Source: Brenneria goodwinii
GTDB lineage: Bacteria; Pseudomonadota; Gammaproteobacteria; Enterobacterales; Enterobacteriaceae
Length of the DNA: 64,000 nucleotides
NCBI RefSeq assembly: GCF_002291445.1
Contig: NZ_CP014137.1
Coordinates: 2,232,001 to 2,296,000, forward strand
Reading direction: 5' to 3'
Of the stretch, positions 9,391 to 18,629 are shown piece after piece. Position 1 is the stretch's first letter; each line of letters opens with the position of its first letter. Both the position numbers and the translations under genes were made by a program. The notes beneath the pieces are model-generated. The model saw only the letters and a program-made list of their open reading frames with translations. It was not told where the DNA came from and did not search any database.

Positions 9391-11468
9391 TGCGCCTCTC
9401 CGATAATCGAAGTCATGCGGATCTGCCGATTGTCACTGATTTCCAGATTAGAAAGCACCGCCATATTCGGCAAGCTACGATGTAGGAAACGAGCCAGCAA
9501 TCCACGCAATGCATGATTGACCAATAATACCGGAGGCGCTCCCAGCATTTCCTGTCGTTGCAGCGCCTGTTTTGCCTGCGCCAGCAGCCTATCGGCCAGA
9601 CCTGGCTCAAGTCCCCCGCCGCCTTGTAAAGCCTGAAGCAGCAGGCGTTCCAACGACCCATCCAGTCCAATCACCTGCAGCTCGCTATCGCCAGGGAACC
9701 ACTGCTGTGTTATGGCTCGTCCCAGAGCAACCCGGACAACAGTTGTTAACTCATACGGATCAGGTTGCACCGGCGCATGTTCGGCCAGTGTTTCCATAAT
9801 GGTTCGCATATCGCGAATAGAAACGTTTTCGCTCAGTAGATTCTGTAAAACCTTATGCAAGGTCGTTAACGTCACGACCCCCGGAATAAAGTCTTCCGCC
9901 AGCTTTGGCATTTCCTGCGCGACACGATCCATCAACTGCTGCGCTTCTTGTCGTCCAAAAAGTTCGCTGGCATGCATACTAATTAAATGATTAAGATGCG
10001 TTGCAACAACGGTACTGGCTTCTACTACCGTATATCCCTGAGTTTGCGCCTGCTCTTTTATTCCACTTTCTATCCATACGGCCGGCAGCCCAAATGCGGG
10101 ATCTTTGGTTATCTCTCCCGGGAGTTCACCAACCGCATTACCCGGATTAATCGCCATCCAGCGGCCGGGATAGGCTTCGCCATGACCAACCTCTACCCCT
10201 TTCATCAGAATACGATAGCTGGCAGGCTGTAGTTCCAAATTGTCACGAATATGTACAACAGGCGGCAGATAGCCCATTTCCTGAGCAAATTTCTTTCTGA
10301 TGCTACGAATTCTGCCAAGCAACTCGCCATCCTGCTGAAAATCTACCATAGGAATAAGCCGATACCCCACCTCCATGCCTAATGGATCTTCCAGTTGAAC
10401 ATCCGCCCAACTGGCTTCAACCACCTTATGCTTTTCCATTGAGGAAGGCTCGGGAGCCACAGCGGGCATTTTCTGTTGCGCGCCGCGCATCCACCAGGCT
10501 AACCCCAACAATGACGCTGTAAAAAGCAGAAACACGAAATTAGGCATCCCGGGCACCAGGCCTATTAATCCTAGTACGGCCGCACTTAACACCATCACCC
10601 GGGGATTGTTAAACAACTGGGTAACCATCTGCTGACCGACGTCCTGATCGGTGCTGACGCGCGTCACAATCACACCAGCGGCAGTCGAGATAACCAACGC
10701 CGGAATTTGAGCCACCAGACCATCGCCGATGGTCAGTAGGGTGTAACTTTCAGCGGCCTGGCCCACTGGCATATTATGCTGAATGACGCCGACCAGTAAT
10801 CCGCCAATAATATTGATCACCATAATCATCAGGCCGGCGATGGCGTCGCCACGCACAAACTTGCTGGCGCCATCCATCGAACCGTAGAAATCCGCTTCCT
10901 GGGTTACTTCGGAACGGCGTTTTTTTGCCTCATCTTCCCCAATCAGTCCAGCGTTCAGATCGGCATCGATAGCCATCTGTTTACCTGGCATACCATCCAA
11001 CACAAAGCGCGCGCCCACTTCGGCGATACGTCCGGCGCCCTTGGTGATAACCATAAAGTTAATTAACACCAAAATGATAAAAACCACGATACCGATGGCG
11101 AAATTACCGCCGACCAGAAAGTGGCCGAATGCTTCAACGACTCGCCCCGCCGCCGCAGTCCCGGTGTGACCTTCCAGCAGGATAATACGTGTCGACGCCA
11201 CGTTAAGAGATAAACGCAGTAGTGTTGAGAACAACAGGATGGTGGGAAAAGCGGCAAACTCTAGCGTCCGCTGGGTAAACATGGCGACCAGCAACACCAT
11301 GATGGAAAGCGCGATGTTGAAAGTAAATAACAGATCCAGAATAAACGGCGGCAGTGGCAACACCATCATAGACAAGATCAGCAGGATCAAGACTGGTCCG
11401 GCTAATATTTGCCACTGAGTGCTTTTAAAGTTACCTGGTAAACGTAATATAGAGGCCAAATTAGCCAT
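9387..11468 (-). CDS. flhA: FlhA, flagellar export gate protein
   Basis: FlhA is the large inner-membrane component of the flagellar type III export gate. From the ATG at 11468 (MANLASILRLPGNF) it is 693 aa, the family size. An upstream in-frame start at 11501 is less likely. About eight membrane segments fill the first 330 residues, followed by the cytoplasmic ring-forming domain. The FHIPEP signature region (RIAEVGARFVLDGMPGKQMAID) is intact. It overlaps flhB by 8 bp and flhE by 4 bp. Confidence 0.97.
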   Translation of the reverse strand: MANLASILRLPGNFKSTQWQILAGPVLILLILSMMVLPLPPFILDLLFTFNIALSIMVLLVAMFTQRTLEFAAFPTILLFSTLLRLSLNVASTRIILLEGHTGTAAAGRVVEAFGHFLVGGNFAIGIVVFIILVLINFMVITKGAGRIAEVGARFVLDGMPGKQMAIDADLNAGLIGEDEAKKRRSEVTQEADFYGSMDGASKFVRGDAIAGLMIMVINIIGGLLVGVIQHNMPVGQAAESYTLLTIGDGLVAQIPALVISTAAGVIVTRVSTDQDVGQQMVTQLFNNPRVMVLSAAVLGLIGLVPGMPNFVFLLFTASLLGLAWWMRGAQQKMPAVAPEPSSMEKHKVVEASWADVQLEDPLGMEVGYRLIPMVDFQQDGELLGRIRSIRKKFAQEMGYLPPVVHIRDNLELQPASYRILMKGVEVGHGEAYPGRWMAINPGNAVGELPGEITKDPAFGLPAVWIESGIKEQAQTQGYTVVEASTVVATHLNHLISMHASELFGRQEAQQLMDRVAQEMPKLAEDFIPGVVTLTTLHKVLQNLLSENVSIRDMRTIMETLAEHAPVQPDPYELTTVVRVALGRAITQQWFPGDSELQVIGLDGSLERLLLQALQGGGGLEPGLADRLLAQAKQALQRQEMLGAPPVLLVNHALRGLLARFLHRSLPNMAVLSNLEISDNRQIRMTSIIGEAQ

Positions 11469-12612
11469 CAGCAGTATTCTCTTTAGCAAAATCCAGTGCA
11501 TCCGGCACCGGTAGGTGTTTAGGTTTTCTCGGGATTAATCCACCTTCACGCTTCCAGCGTTTCAATTGATAAACCCAAGCCAAGACCTCTGCAACAGCAG
11601 CATACAACGCGGCCGGAATATGATGTCCGACTTCAGAATGACGATACAACGCACGAGCCAAAGGCGGAGCATCTAAAACAGGTATTCTATGCTCAGCACC
11701 CAGTTCGCGAATGCGCAAAGCAATTTCTCCGGCGCCTTTTGCCAACACCTTGGGCGCGTTCATTTTTTTCTCGTCATATTGCAATGCAACGGCATAATGC
11801 GTCGGGTTGGTCACTATCACATCGGCTTTAGGCACATCGGCCATCATTCTTCGTTGAGCCATGGCCCGCTGCTGCTGACGAATTCGACCTTTAACATGGG
11901 GATCGCCTTCGCTTTCCTTGTGTTCATCACGAATCTCTTGTTTAGTCATACGCAATTTCTTGATATGGCTCCAGATTTGCCAGAACACATCAAATGCCAC
12001 CATTGGCACAAGCCCCATAATGACAAGAAAGCCGCAAATCACCGCCAGATTTAATGCGTGCCCCAGAGCAGCCATAGGCGGCTCCGATATCAAATGCAGC
12101 ATCTGTGGCCAGTTATGCAATAAAAACCATGTGGTTACTGTCCCCACCATCAATGATTTCAATATCGCTTTAAAAAGTTCAGCTAATGACTGTGATGAAA
12201 ATAGCCGTTTTAAGCCAGATATCGGATTTAGCTTTTTTAAATCAAATTTAATTGATTTAGCACTGAATAATACCCCGCCTAATAGCATCGGCGCGGATAA
12301 AGCGACCAACACCGAGCCCAACATAATGGGGATCAGCGCCATCACCCCCAGCTTCAGTAATACGCCAATATGGCGCAGCATCTGAGTCTCATCGCCGATG
12401 GTTTCGTAATTAAAAGACAGTCCCTGGCTAACCATTAAGGCCAACTTACGCGCCATCGTTTCTCCGCCCATCCATAATATGGCTAACCCCGCCATCATCA
12501 TCAGAATAGAGCTCAACTCTCGGGATCGGGGGATCTGGCCATCTTCGCGGGCCTTCTCCTCTTTATGGGGAGTGGGGGATTCTGTTTTTTCCAGATCGCT
12601 ATCTTCAGCCAA
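11461..12612 (-). CDS. flhB: FlhB, export substrate-specificity switch
   Basis: FlhB is the membrane switch protein of the flagellar export apparatus. The protein has 383 aa with four membrane segments, then a cytoplasmic domain with the self-cleaving NPTH motif (VIVTNPTHYAVAL). The N-terminus MAEDSDLEKTESPTPHKEEKARE is typical. The 259-bp gap upstream, before cheZ, should hold the flhB class 2 promoter. It also carries an imperfect CCAACG/CGTTGG hairpin near 12820-12857, which may end the che transcript. Confidence 0.97.
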   Translation of the reverse strand: MAEDSDLEKTESPTPHKEEKAREDGQIPRSRELSSILMMMAGLAILWMGGETMARKLALMVSQGLSFNYETIGDETQMLRHIGVLLKLGVMALIPIMLGSVLVALSAPMLLGGVLFSAKSIKFDLKKLNPISGLKRLFSSQSLAELFKAILKSLMVGTVTTWFLLHNWPQMLHLISEPPMAALGHALNLAVICGFLVIMGLVPMVAFDVFWQIWSHIKKLRMTKQEIRDEHKESEGDPHVKGRIRQQQRAMAQRRMMADVPKADVIVTNPTHYAVALQYDEKKMNAPKVLAKGAGEIALRIRELGAEHRIPVLDAPPLARALYRHSEVGHHIPAALYAAVAEVLAWVYQLKRWKREGGLIPRKPKHLPVPDALDFAKENTADG

Positions 12613-12871
12613 TACCGCTTCCTGTAATTACTACTTGGGATAGGATTTTGCTGCTTAGCATGACAAATATGAAAAAACTTTATGGCTGGAACAACGGGAA
12701 AAACCTATGTTTCTTTGATGGATAGTCGCCTGGCGGGCGAAAGGGAAATTCGATTTAGCTAATTACGGCCCGATAACGCGGCCATAAAATCAGCCCAATG
12801 ATGATGGATAAAATCTCACACCAACGCGTACGCGGCATCGCCACAGCACACGTTGGTTTTGAGCAACAAGA

Positions 12872-13519
12872 CTAGAAACCCAAGCTATCCAGCAGATCGT
12901 CAACCTGATCCTGGTTAGAAACAACGCCTGCCGCGCTTTTATCGACCTGAGGACCATTCAGCAAACCATCATTGGCGCGTTTGGGAGCAGCGGTTTTCTC
13001 AGGCATATTTTCCAACAGCACCATCAGTAACTGTTTCTCAATTTCCTGAATAACATCCATCATGCGTTTGATAACCTGACCAGTCAGATCCTGGAAATCC
13101 TGCGCCATCATGATTTCCAGCAGTTGCGCATTGGTAAATGAGGTCTGCTCCGGTACGCCTTCGAGGTATTTACGCGTATCGGTTACTAATTCACGCGCGT
13201 CGGCCAGTTCAATCGGATTCTCAAACCACTGATCCCAACGGGATTTCAGCGACTTGGCATCAGCCTCTAACTGGTTCTGACGCGGTTGCGCCGCTTCAAC
13301 GCAGCTCAGCGCCCGCTCTGCTGCCTGAGCCGTCATCTGGACAACATAGTCAAGACGATCGCGAGCATCAGGAATGGCTTCCGCTGCTTCCGCGATCGCA
13401 CTGTCCAAACCTAATTCCCGCAGGCTGTCACGCAGCATACGGGTTAATTGACCGATACGAGAAATAATCTCTGTAGCTGACGCCGTGTCATTTACGGGCG
13501 GCATTGGATGTGGCTTCAT
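12872..13519 (-). CDS. cheZ: CheZ, CheY-P phosphatase
   Basis: CheZ removes phosphate from CheY-P and so ends the tumble signal. The protein has 215 aa. The catalytic segment QDFQDLTGQVIKR holds the Asp and Gln that act on CheY-P. The extreme C-terminus DQVDDLLDSLGF is the CheY-tethering peptide. It is the last gene of the che operon, 9 bp after cheY. Confidence 0.97.
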   Translation of the reverse strand: MKPHPMPPVNDTASATEIISRIGQLTRMLRDSLRELGLDSAIAEAAEAIPDARDRLDYVVQMTAQAAERALSCVEAAQPRQNQLEADAKSLKSRWDQWFENPIELADARELVTDTRKYLEGVPEQTSFTNAQLLEIMMAQDFQDLTGQVIKRMMDVIQEIEKQLLMVLLENMPEKTAAPKRANDGLLNGPQVDKSAAGVVSNQDQVDDLLDSLGF

Positions 13520-13528
13520 AAGATCCCC

Positions 13529-13918
13529 TTACATACCCAGTTTTTCAAAAATCTTACTCAGCTTCTCTTCCAAGGTAGCAGCAGTAAATGGTTTAACAAC
13601 ATAACCACTAGCACCAGCCTGTGCTGCGGCGATAATATTTTCTTTCTTTGCTTCCGCCGTCACCATCAACACCGGGAGTTTTGAGAGCGCAGCGTCAGCA
13701 CGAATAGTTTGCAGCAACTCCAAACCATCCATATTGGGCATATTCCAGTCAGAAATAACGAAATCGAAAGCACCAGCACGAAGCTTATTCAGCGCGTCAG
13801 CACCATCTTCCGCTTCTTCTACATTATTAAAGCCCAGTTCCTTTAGTAGGTTGCGAACAATTCGGCGCATTGTCGAAAAATCATCCACTACTAAAAATCT
13901 GAGTTCTTTATCGGCCAT
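13529..13918 (-). CDS. cheY: CheY, chemotaxis response regulator
   Basis: CheY-P binds FliM at the motor switch and causes tumbling. The protein is a 129-aa single receiver domain. The acidic pair Asp12-Asp13, phospho-acceptor Asp57 (ISDWNMPN) and the conserved Thr and Lys (VTAEAK, VVKPF) are all present. It lies between cheB and cheZ. Confidence 0.98.
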   Translation of the reverse strand: MADKELRFLVVDDFSTMRRIVRNLLKELGFNNVEEAEDGADALNKLRAGAFDFVISDWNMPNMDGLELLQTIRADAALSKLPVLMVTAEAKKENIIAAAQAGASGYVVKPFTAATLEEKLSKIFEKLGM

Positions 13919-13955
13919 ACCTACTCCTAAAATATTTATTGCTCACCGGGAGCTG

Positions 13956-15008
13956 CTATATACGTAATGCCTGTCCGGCAGAAATTTGCGCCAGCATCCG
14001 CTGGCTAACCTGGTGCAGATTCACTACTTCGTCGACGCCCCCCATAGCGATAGCTTCACGCGGCATGCCAAATACCACGCAACTTGCTTCGTCTTGTGCC
14101 AGGGTATAGGCACCGGCCTGATGAAGTTCCAACAAACCGGCAGCTCCGTCGTTTCCCATTCCCGTAAGGATAACCCCTACAGCATTTCGCCCGGCATACT
14201 GAGCAACCGAACGAAACAATACATCAACCGATGGACGGTGACGGTTAACCGGCGGGCCGTCATTCAAGCGCACCTGATAATTTGCGCCGCTGCGCGCCAG
14301 TTCAAGATGCCGTGCGCCTGGAGCAATATAGGCATGGCCTGGTAAAACACGCTCGCCATCCTCAGCTTCTTTCACCGTAATCTGACATAACTTATTCAGC
14401 CGCTCGGCAAAAGACTTGGTGAATCCTGGGGGCATATGCTGCGTAATCAGCAATGCAGGGCTTGTCGGCGGCAGAGGCTGCAACACGTGACGTATCGCCT
14501 CGGTTCCCCCTGTCGATGCGCCAATAGCGATAAGTTTTTCGCTGCTGAGCAATGGCGTATGTTGGATAATCGCCATTGGCTCATTGGTTTTACTGCGTTG
14601 CGGCAGTCGCGCCTTGGCGGCCATGCGAATTTTTTCAGCGATCAGTTCGCTGTATGCCAGCATGCCTTCGCGGATACCTAACTGCGGTTTTGTCACAAAA
14701 TCGATAGCCCCCAACTCCAGGGCGCGCAGGGTGATTTCAGAGCCTTTTCCCGTTAGAGACGACACCATAACCACCGGCATTGGGCGTAAACGCATTAATT
14801 TTTCAAGAAAATCCAAGCCGTCCATACGCGGCATTTCGACATCCAGCGTTAATACCTGCGGATTGAATTTTTTAATTAAATCACGGGCGACTAATGGATC
14901 AGGAGCCGTCGCAACCACTTCCATATCAGGGTGGCTGTTAATGATTTCGGTCATGATCTGACGCATAAGGGCAGAGTCATCAACACATAGCACTTTAATT
15001 TTGTTCAT
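13956..15008 (-). CDS. cheB: CheB, receptor methylesterase
   Basis: CheB demethylates and deamidates chemoreceptors for adaptation. The protein has 350 aa with an N-terminal receiver (phospho-acceptor Asp56 in TLDVEMPRMDG) and a C-terminal methylesterase. The catalytic triad blocks IGASTGGTEA, QHMPPGFT and GMGNDGA are visible. The start overlaps the cheR stop by one base (TAATG), so the antagonistic pair is translationally coupled. Confidence 0.98.
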   Translation of the reverse strand: MNKIKVLCVDDSALMRQIMTEIINSHPDMEVVATAPDPLVARDLIKKFNPQVLTLDVEMPRMDGLDFLEKLMRLRPMPVVMVSSLTGKGSEITLRALELGAIDFVTKPQLGIREGMLAYSELIAEKIRMAAKARLPQRSKTNEPMAIIQHTPLLSSEKLIAIGASTGGTEAIRHVLQPLPPTSPALLITQHMPPGFTKSFAERLNKLCQITVKEAEDGERVLPGHAYIAPGARHLELARSGANYQVRLNDGPPVNRHRPSVDVLFRSVAQYAGRNAVGVILTGMGNDGAAGLLELHQAGAYTLAQDEASCVVFGMPREAIAMGGVDEVVNLHQVSQRMLAQISAGQALRI

Positions 15009-15883
15009 TATCTTTCCTTAGCCAGTCCATAAACCGTCTGCCCGCGCAAATAGAATTCTCGACTAATCTGACTAAAATTTTCTGAATGTCCGGCAAATAG
15101 CAACCCGCCTGGCTTAAGCAGCGGAACAAAGCGACGCAAGATACGCTCCTGCGTTTCTTTATCAAAATAAATCATTACGTTACGGCAAAAAATAGCGTCA
15201 AAAGGCGCAGGGACGGACCACTCGGGCGCTAACAGATTTAATTGCTGAAAATGCACCATGGCCGCCAGTTCCGGCCGAACGCGCACCAGCCCGCTATGCG
15301 GCCCGGTACCACGTAAAAAAAATCGCTGTAATTGCTGTGGAGAAAGCGAACGTAATTCTTCCTGACGATAGATTCCGGCCGTCGCTTTTTCCAACACCTG
15401 CGTATCAATATCACTGGACACAACCTTACAACTGCTGTCGGCCCGGTTGCCAAACACCTCGGCAAGCGTCATGGCAAGGGAATAAGGCTCCTCGCCCGTT
15501 GATGCCGCGGTACTCCAGACGGAGTAGCCATTAGGCCGCTTGCGGGCATGCTCAGCTAATATCGGAAAGTGGTGAGCTTCCCGGAAAAATGCCGTCAGAT
15601 TGGTTGTCAGCGCATTAATAAAAGCCTGCCATTCAGCGCTGTTAGGGTCGGACTCCAATAGTGCAAGATATTGGCCGAAATCGTGAATCCCAAGCAAACG
15701 TAAACGCCGGACTAAACGGTTATAAACCATTTCTCTTTTGTGATCGGCCAGCACAATACCAGCACGCTGATAGATTAGCTGGCTGATGCGTCGGAAATGG
15801 ACATCCGACAGCGGCAACCGGTCTACCATCTGCGTCAAGATAGAAGCAGGCTCAGGGCGATTTTGCGATGGTATGCTTTTCAT
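15008..15883 (-). CDS. cheR: CheR, receptor methyltransferase
   Basis: CheR methylates receptor glutamates using S-adenosylmethionine. The protein has 291 aa with an N-terminal helical domain and a C-terminal SAM fold showing WSTAASTGEEPYSLAM. The FCRNVMIYFD motif is near residue 234. It heads the cheRBYZ block. The 378 bp upstream contain no intact gene but do hold a chemoreceptor relic. Confidence 0.97.
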   Translation of the reverse strand: MKSIPSQNRPEPASILTQMVDRLPLSDVHFRRISQLIYQRAGIVLADHKREMVYNRLVRRLRLLGIHDFGQYLALLESDPNSAEWQAFINALTTNLTAFFREAHHFPILAEHARKRPNGYSVWSTAASTGEEPYSLAMTLAEVFGNRADSSCKVVSSDIDTQVLEKATAGIYRQEELRSLSPQQLQRFFLRGTGPHSGLVRVRPELAAMVHFQQLNLLAPEWSVPAPFDAIFCRNVMIYFDKETQERILRRFVPLLKPGGLLFAGHSENFSQISREFYLRGQTVYGLAKER

Positions 15884-16059
15884 ATTAAACCGCCCGAATA
15901 TCTATTTTTGCTATGGTCTTTTCCAATCTGAACGTCCCTTACAGCTATAGCAGGTTTGTCTTTGTTATCATTTATCAGATGTTCATCTTGTTGTAATGCA
16001 AGATTAAAAATCTGACTCTGTATTGGTCAGTGCCGCGGGCCGTTCACTTTCGGAACCGA

Positions 16060-16170
16060 CCGCGACACGTGTTCTACTAACGCTGCATTCTGCTAGGTGG
16101 TTCTATCCATCTCAGTAACAGCTTGCACGACTTACTCAATTACCCACAAACAACTTCATAAAGAGCCTGG
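16060..16170 (-). pseudogene. Relic of a chemoreceptor signalling domain
   Basis: Read on the minus strand, 16141-16070 translates as QAVTEMDRTT-stop-QNAALVEHVSR. This aligns without gaps to QAVTEMDSVTQQNAALVEQSASA of the intact MCP just upstream. About 50 of 72 bases match, and an in-frame TAG interrupts it. Likeness weakens but continues towards 16170. This suggests the ancestor had two tandem receptors before cheR, like tar-tap in E. coli, and one has decayed. The rest of the cheR-MCP gap (15884-16059 and 16171-16261) shows nothing else I recognise. Confidence 0.75.
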
Positions 16171-16261
16171 GGGGACACGGCTGACAAACTCGTCAAATGC
16201 GCAAACGTTCATAACAAGACCAGGGCGGCATTTTGGCCGTATCCACAAAGCGCGAGTCTTA

Positions 16262-17947
16262 TTAGAATGTTTCCCAGTTCTCCGCTGATTGGTTTTCTTT
16301 CCTATTCTTATCACCGTTCTCAGCAACGGCTAACAGCGCCGGTTTCTGACGGTTTTCCGTTTGCGGCGCCCGGTACAGGCTCCCATTGGCATCAGGAATA
16401 CGAAATACCGCAACAGCCTGGTTGAGAATCCTTACCTGCTCTTCCAACGCCACGGCGGCGGAAGCGGACTGCTCAACTAAGGCGGCGTTTTGCTGCGTTA
16501 CGCTATCCATTTCCGTAACGGCCTGACTGACCTGATCGATGCCTTTGCTTTGTTCATCGGAAGCGGAGGCAATCTCGCCCATGATGTCAGTAACCCGAGT
16601 GACCGCACTGACAATTTCCGCCATCGTTTCCCCTGCACTTTCAACCAGTACAGAACCTTCATCGACACGATTTACAGAATCTTCAATCAAACCCTTAATT
16701 TCTTTTGCCGCCTGAGCGCTGCGTTGCGCCAGGTTACGCACCTCTCCCGCCACAACCGCAAAGCCACGGCCTTGTTCCCCGGCGCGGGCGGCTTCAACCG
16801 CCGCGTTCAGAGCCAGAATATTGGTCTGGAAAGCAATGCCGTCAATCACACTGGTAATATCGGCAATTTTTTGCGAGCTGCCCGCAATGTTGTGCATCGT
16901 TTTAACAACATTATCGACCACTTTCCCTCCCTTCTGCGCCGTTTCCGATGCGCTTAACGCCAACTGGCTCGCCTGCCGGGCATTCTCGGCGTTCTGTTTC
17001 ACCGTCGAGGTCAATTGCTCCATGCTGGCAGCGGTTTCTTCCAGTGAAGCGGCCTGCTGTTCGGTACGAGAGGAAAGATCGTTATTGCCCGCACTAATTT
17101 CAGTGGCGCCGGTATAAATGGCATCTGTTCCGTGACGCACCGCGCTTACCGTGGTAACAAATTCACTCTGCATATTTCGCAGGCTGTCGGCCACCACGCC
17201 CATTTCGTTTTTGCTGTGGAAGTCGATCGTTTTCGTCAGATCCCCTCGGGCAAGCAGACGAATATGTTCAACGATGGCATGAAGTGGCCGGGTTATGAGT
17301 TTTTGGATGCCGAACCAAGCCATCAACACCAAAATCAGGACCAAAACAATGATGGTGCCTAATACCCAAAGCGCTGAATCGTAAGCAGCTTTGTTTTCTG
17401 CAATGCCCGTGCGATATAACTTCTCACTGTCTGCCTGATAGGCGTAATACGCCTTTTCAAAATTGTCCTGGAATGCCTGCGTAGGCTGTTCGACAAATTT
17501 TTCAAATTCATCGTTGGAAAGAAACTGGGCCAGCTCTGCCAGGGCTTGATGCAGCGCCACATAGTTTTCTTTCACCGCACTGGCAACGGTCGGATCCTGA
17601 TGCGTAACAAGCGCCATTTTCTCATAATGACTAAAGTGCTCGTTCGCAGAATTCAGTTGTGATTTAGCCAAAGCGAGCAATTCATCAAAAGCCGCGCCGG
17701 TACCTTGTCCTTCTTTGTCCAGCGCAATGCGAATACCTGCCCGGTTTAGCGTATTTCGCGTTTGTAATAAATATGACCATGTGGCATCTAATTCTGATTT
17801 TTTCTGATTAATAACCTGTGTTGAACTAAAAATCTCGTTATCTGTTTTTAATGAGCTAAAGAATAAACCTGCTGAAATCAGCTGAAGTGCGCCAAAAAAA
17901 GCCAAGATAAGAATCAAACTTGTCACAACTTTTATACGACTGAACAT
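16262..17947 (-). CDS. Methyl-accepting chemotaxis protein, Tar/Tsr-like
   Basis: This is an inner-membrane chemoreceptor that controls CheA through CheW. The start at 17947 (MFSRIKVVTSL) has an AAGGGA ribosome site. An upstream in-frame start would lie at or above the transcription start set by the sigma28 promoter, so I rejected it. The product is 561 aa: TM1 (about 7-30), a four-helix periplasmic domain, TM2 (about 190-212), HAMP and the MCP signalling hairpin. Arg64, Arg69 and Arg73 sit exactly where Tar and Tsr bind amino-acid ligands, so an amino acid is a likely attractant. It ends in the CheR/CheB tether NWETF. Confidence 0.93.
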   Translation of the reverse strand: MFSRIKVVTSLILILAFFGALQLISAGLFFSSLKTDNEIFSSTQVINQKKSELDATWSYLLQTRNTLNRAGIRIALDKEGQGTGAAFDELLALAKSQLNSANEHFSHYEKMALVTHQDPTVASAVKENYVALHQALAELAQFLSNDEFEKFVEQPTQAFQDNFEKAYYAYQADSEKLYRTGIAENKAAYDSALWVLGTIIVLVLILVLMAWFGIQKLITRPLHAIVEHIRLLARGDLTKTIDFHSKNEMGVVADSLRNMQSEFVTTVSAVRHGTDAIYTGATEISAGNNDLSSRTEQQAASLEETAASMEQLTSTVKQNAENARQASQLALSASETAQKGGKVVDNVVKTMHNIAGSSQKIADITSVIDGIAFQTNILALNAAVEAARAGEQGRGFAVVAGEVRNLAQRSAQAAKEIKGLIEDSVNRVDEGSVLVESAGETMAEIVSAVTRVTDIMGEIASASDEQSKGIDQVSQAVTEMDSVTQQNAALVEQSASAAVALEEQVRILNQAVAVFRIPDANGSLYRAPQTENRQKPALLAVAENGDKNRKENQSAENWETF

Positions 17948-17995
17948 GTCATTTCCCTTGAGTAGATCAACTTTTGCTAGTAGTAGCACTTGGTA

Positions 17996-18022
17996 GTATC
18001 GGCATGGTTTCGAATATCTTTA
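17996..18022 (-). promoter_or_regulatory. Sigma28 promoter of the Tar-like MCP
   Basis: On the minus strand TAAA, exactly 15 bases, then GCCGATAC, one mismatch to the FliA consensus. It lies about 50 bp ahead of the chosen ATG at 17947 and sets the MCP-cheRBYZ unit under late flagellar control independently of motAB-cheAW. Confidence 0.85.
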
Positions 18023-18061
18023 CGATTTTTCGAATTAGGAGGGGCGCAAAAGAGGGAAAGC

Positions 18062-18083
18062 GTGGGGCCGCAGATGGCCCCAC
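18062..18083 (-). terminator. Strong stem-loop after cheW
   Basis: GTGGGGCC, ATCTGC loop, GGCCCCAC on the minus strand, followed by a pyrimidine-rich stretch. It lies 16 bp after the cheW stop and upstream of the MCP promoter. It probably ends or attenuates the motAB-cheAW transcript before the MCP-cheRBYZ unit. Confidence 0.6.
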
Positions 18084-18098
18084 AGATAAGCGAATAAC

Positions 18099-18596
18099 TC
18101 AGACTTTCGTCACGCTGTCGACCAGCGCCATTTCTTCACTGCTAAGCAGTTTTTCAATATCAACCAGGATCAGCATTCTTTCACCTAACGAACCCAATCC
18201 CGTCAGGTATTCCGTTGATAGAGTGACGGCGAATTCCGGCGCCGGACGAATTTGATCGGCTGTCAAGGAAAGCACATCGGATACGCCATCAACGACGATC
18301 CCGACAACCCGCTGTCCGAGATTTAAAACGATAACGACGGTATTGTCGTCGTAATCGACTTCCTGCTGAGCAAATTTAATACGCAGATCGACAATGGGCA
18401 CGATTACGCCACGCAGATTAGTGACGCCTTTAATAAAGGCCGGGGTATTGGCAATGCGGGTTACCTGATCATAACCTCGGATTTCCTGCACCTTTAAGAT
18501 ATCAACGCCATATTCTTCATCACCCAGAGTAAAAATTAAGAACTCCTGTCCTACAGTTTCACCCGTCAGCTTCGTGACGTTTGCAAGTCCAGTCAT
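18099..18596 (-). CDS. cheW: CheW, receptor-kinase coupling protein
   Basis: CheW links chemoreceptors to CheA in the signalling array. It is almost colinear with E. coli CheW (GQEFLIFTLGDEEYGVDILKVQE region, RGVIVPIVDLR, RVVGIVVDGVSDV). I chose the ATG at 18596 (MTGLANVTKL) by homology, giving 165 aa; a GTG at 18605 is an alternative three codons up. It follows cheA by 33 bp. Confidence 0.96.
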   Translation of the reverse strand: MTGLANVTKLTGETVGQEFLIFTLGDEEYGVDILKVQEIRGYDQVTRIANTPAFIKGVTNLRGVIVPIVDLRIKFAQQEVDYDDNTVVIVLNLGQRVVGIVVDGVSDVLSLTADQIRPAPEFAVTLSTEYLTGLGSLGERMLILVDIEKLLSSEEMALVDSVTKV

Positions 18597-18629
18597 GTTT
18601 TCCACTTTTTATCAACCTTCTATGTATTG

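Noticed and set aside
16262..17989. Longer MCP starting at 17989
   Set aside because: That start lies at or upstream of the transcription start set by the sigma28 promoter at 17996-18022; the ATG at 17947 has a ribosome site and normal TM1 placement.
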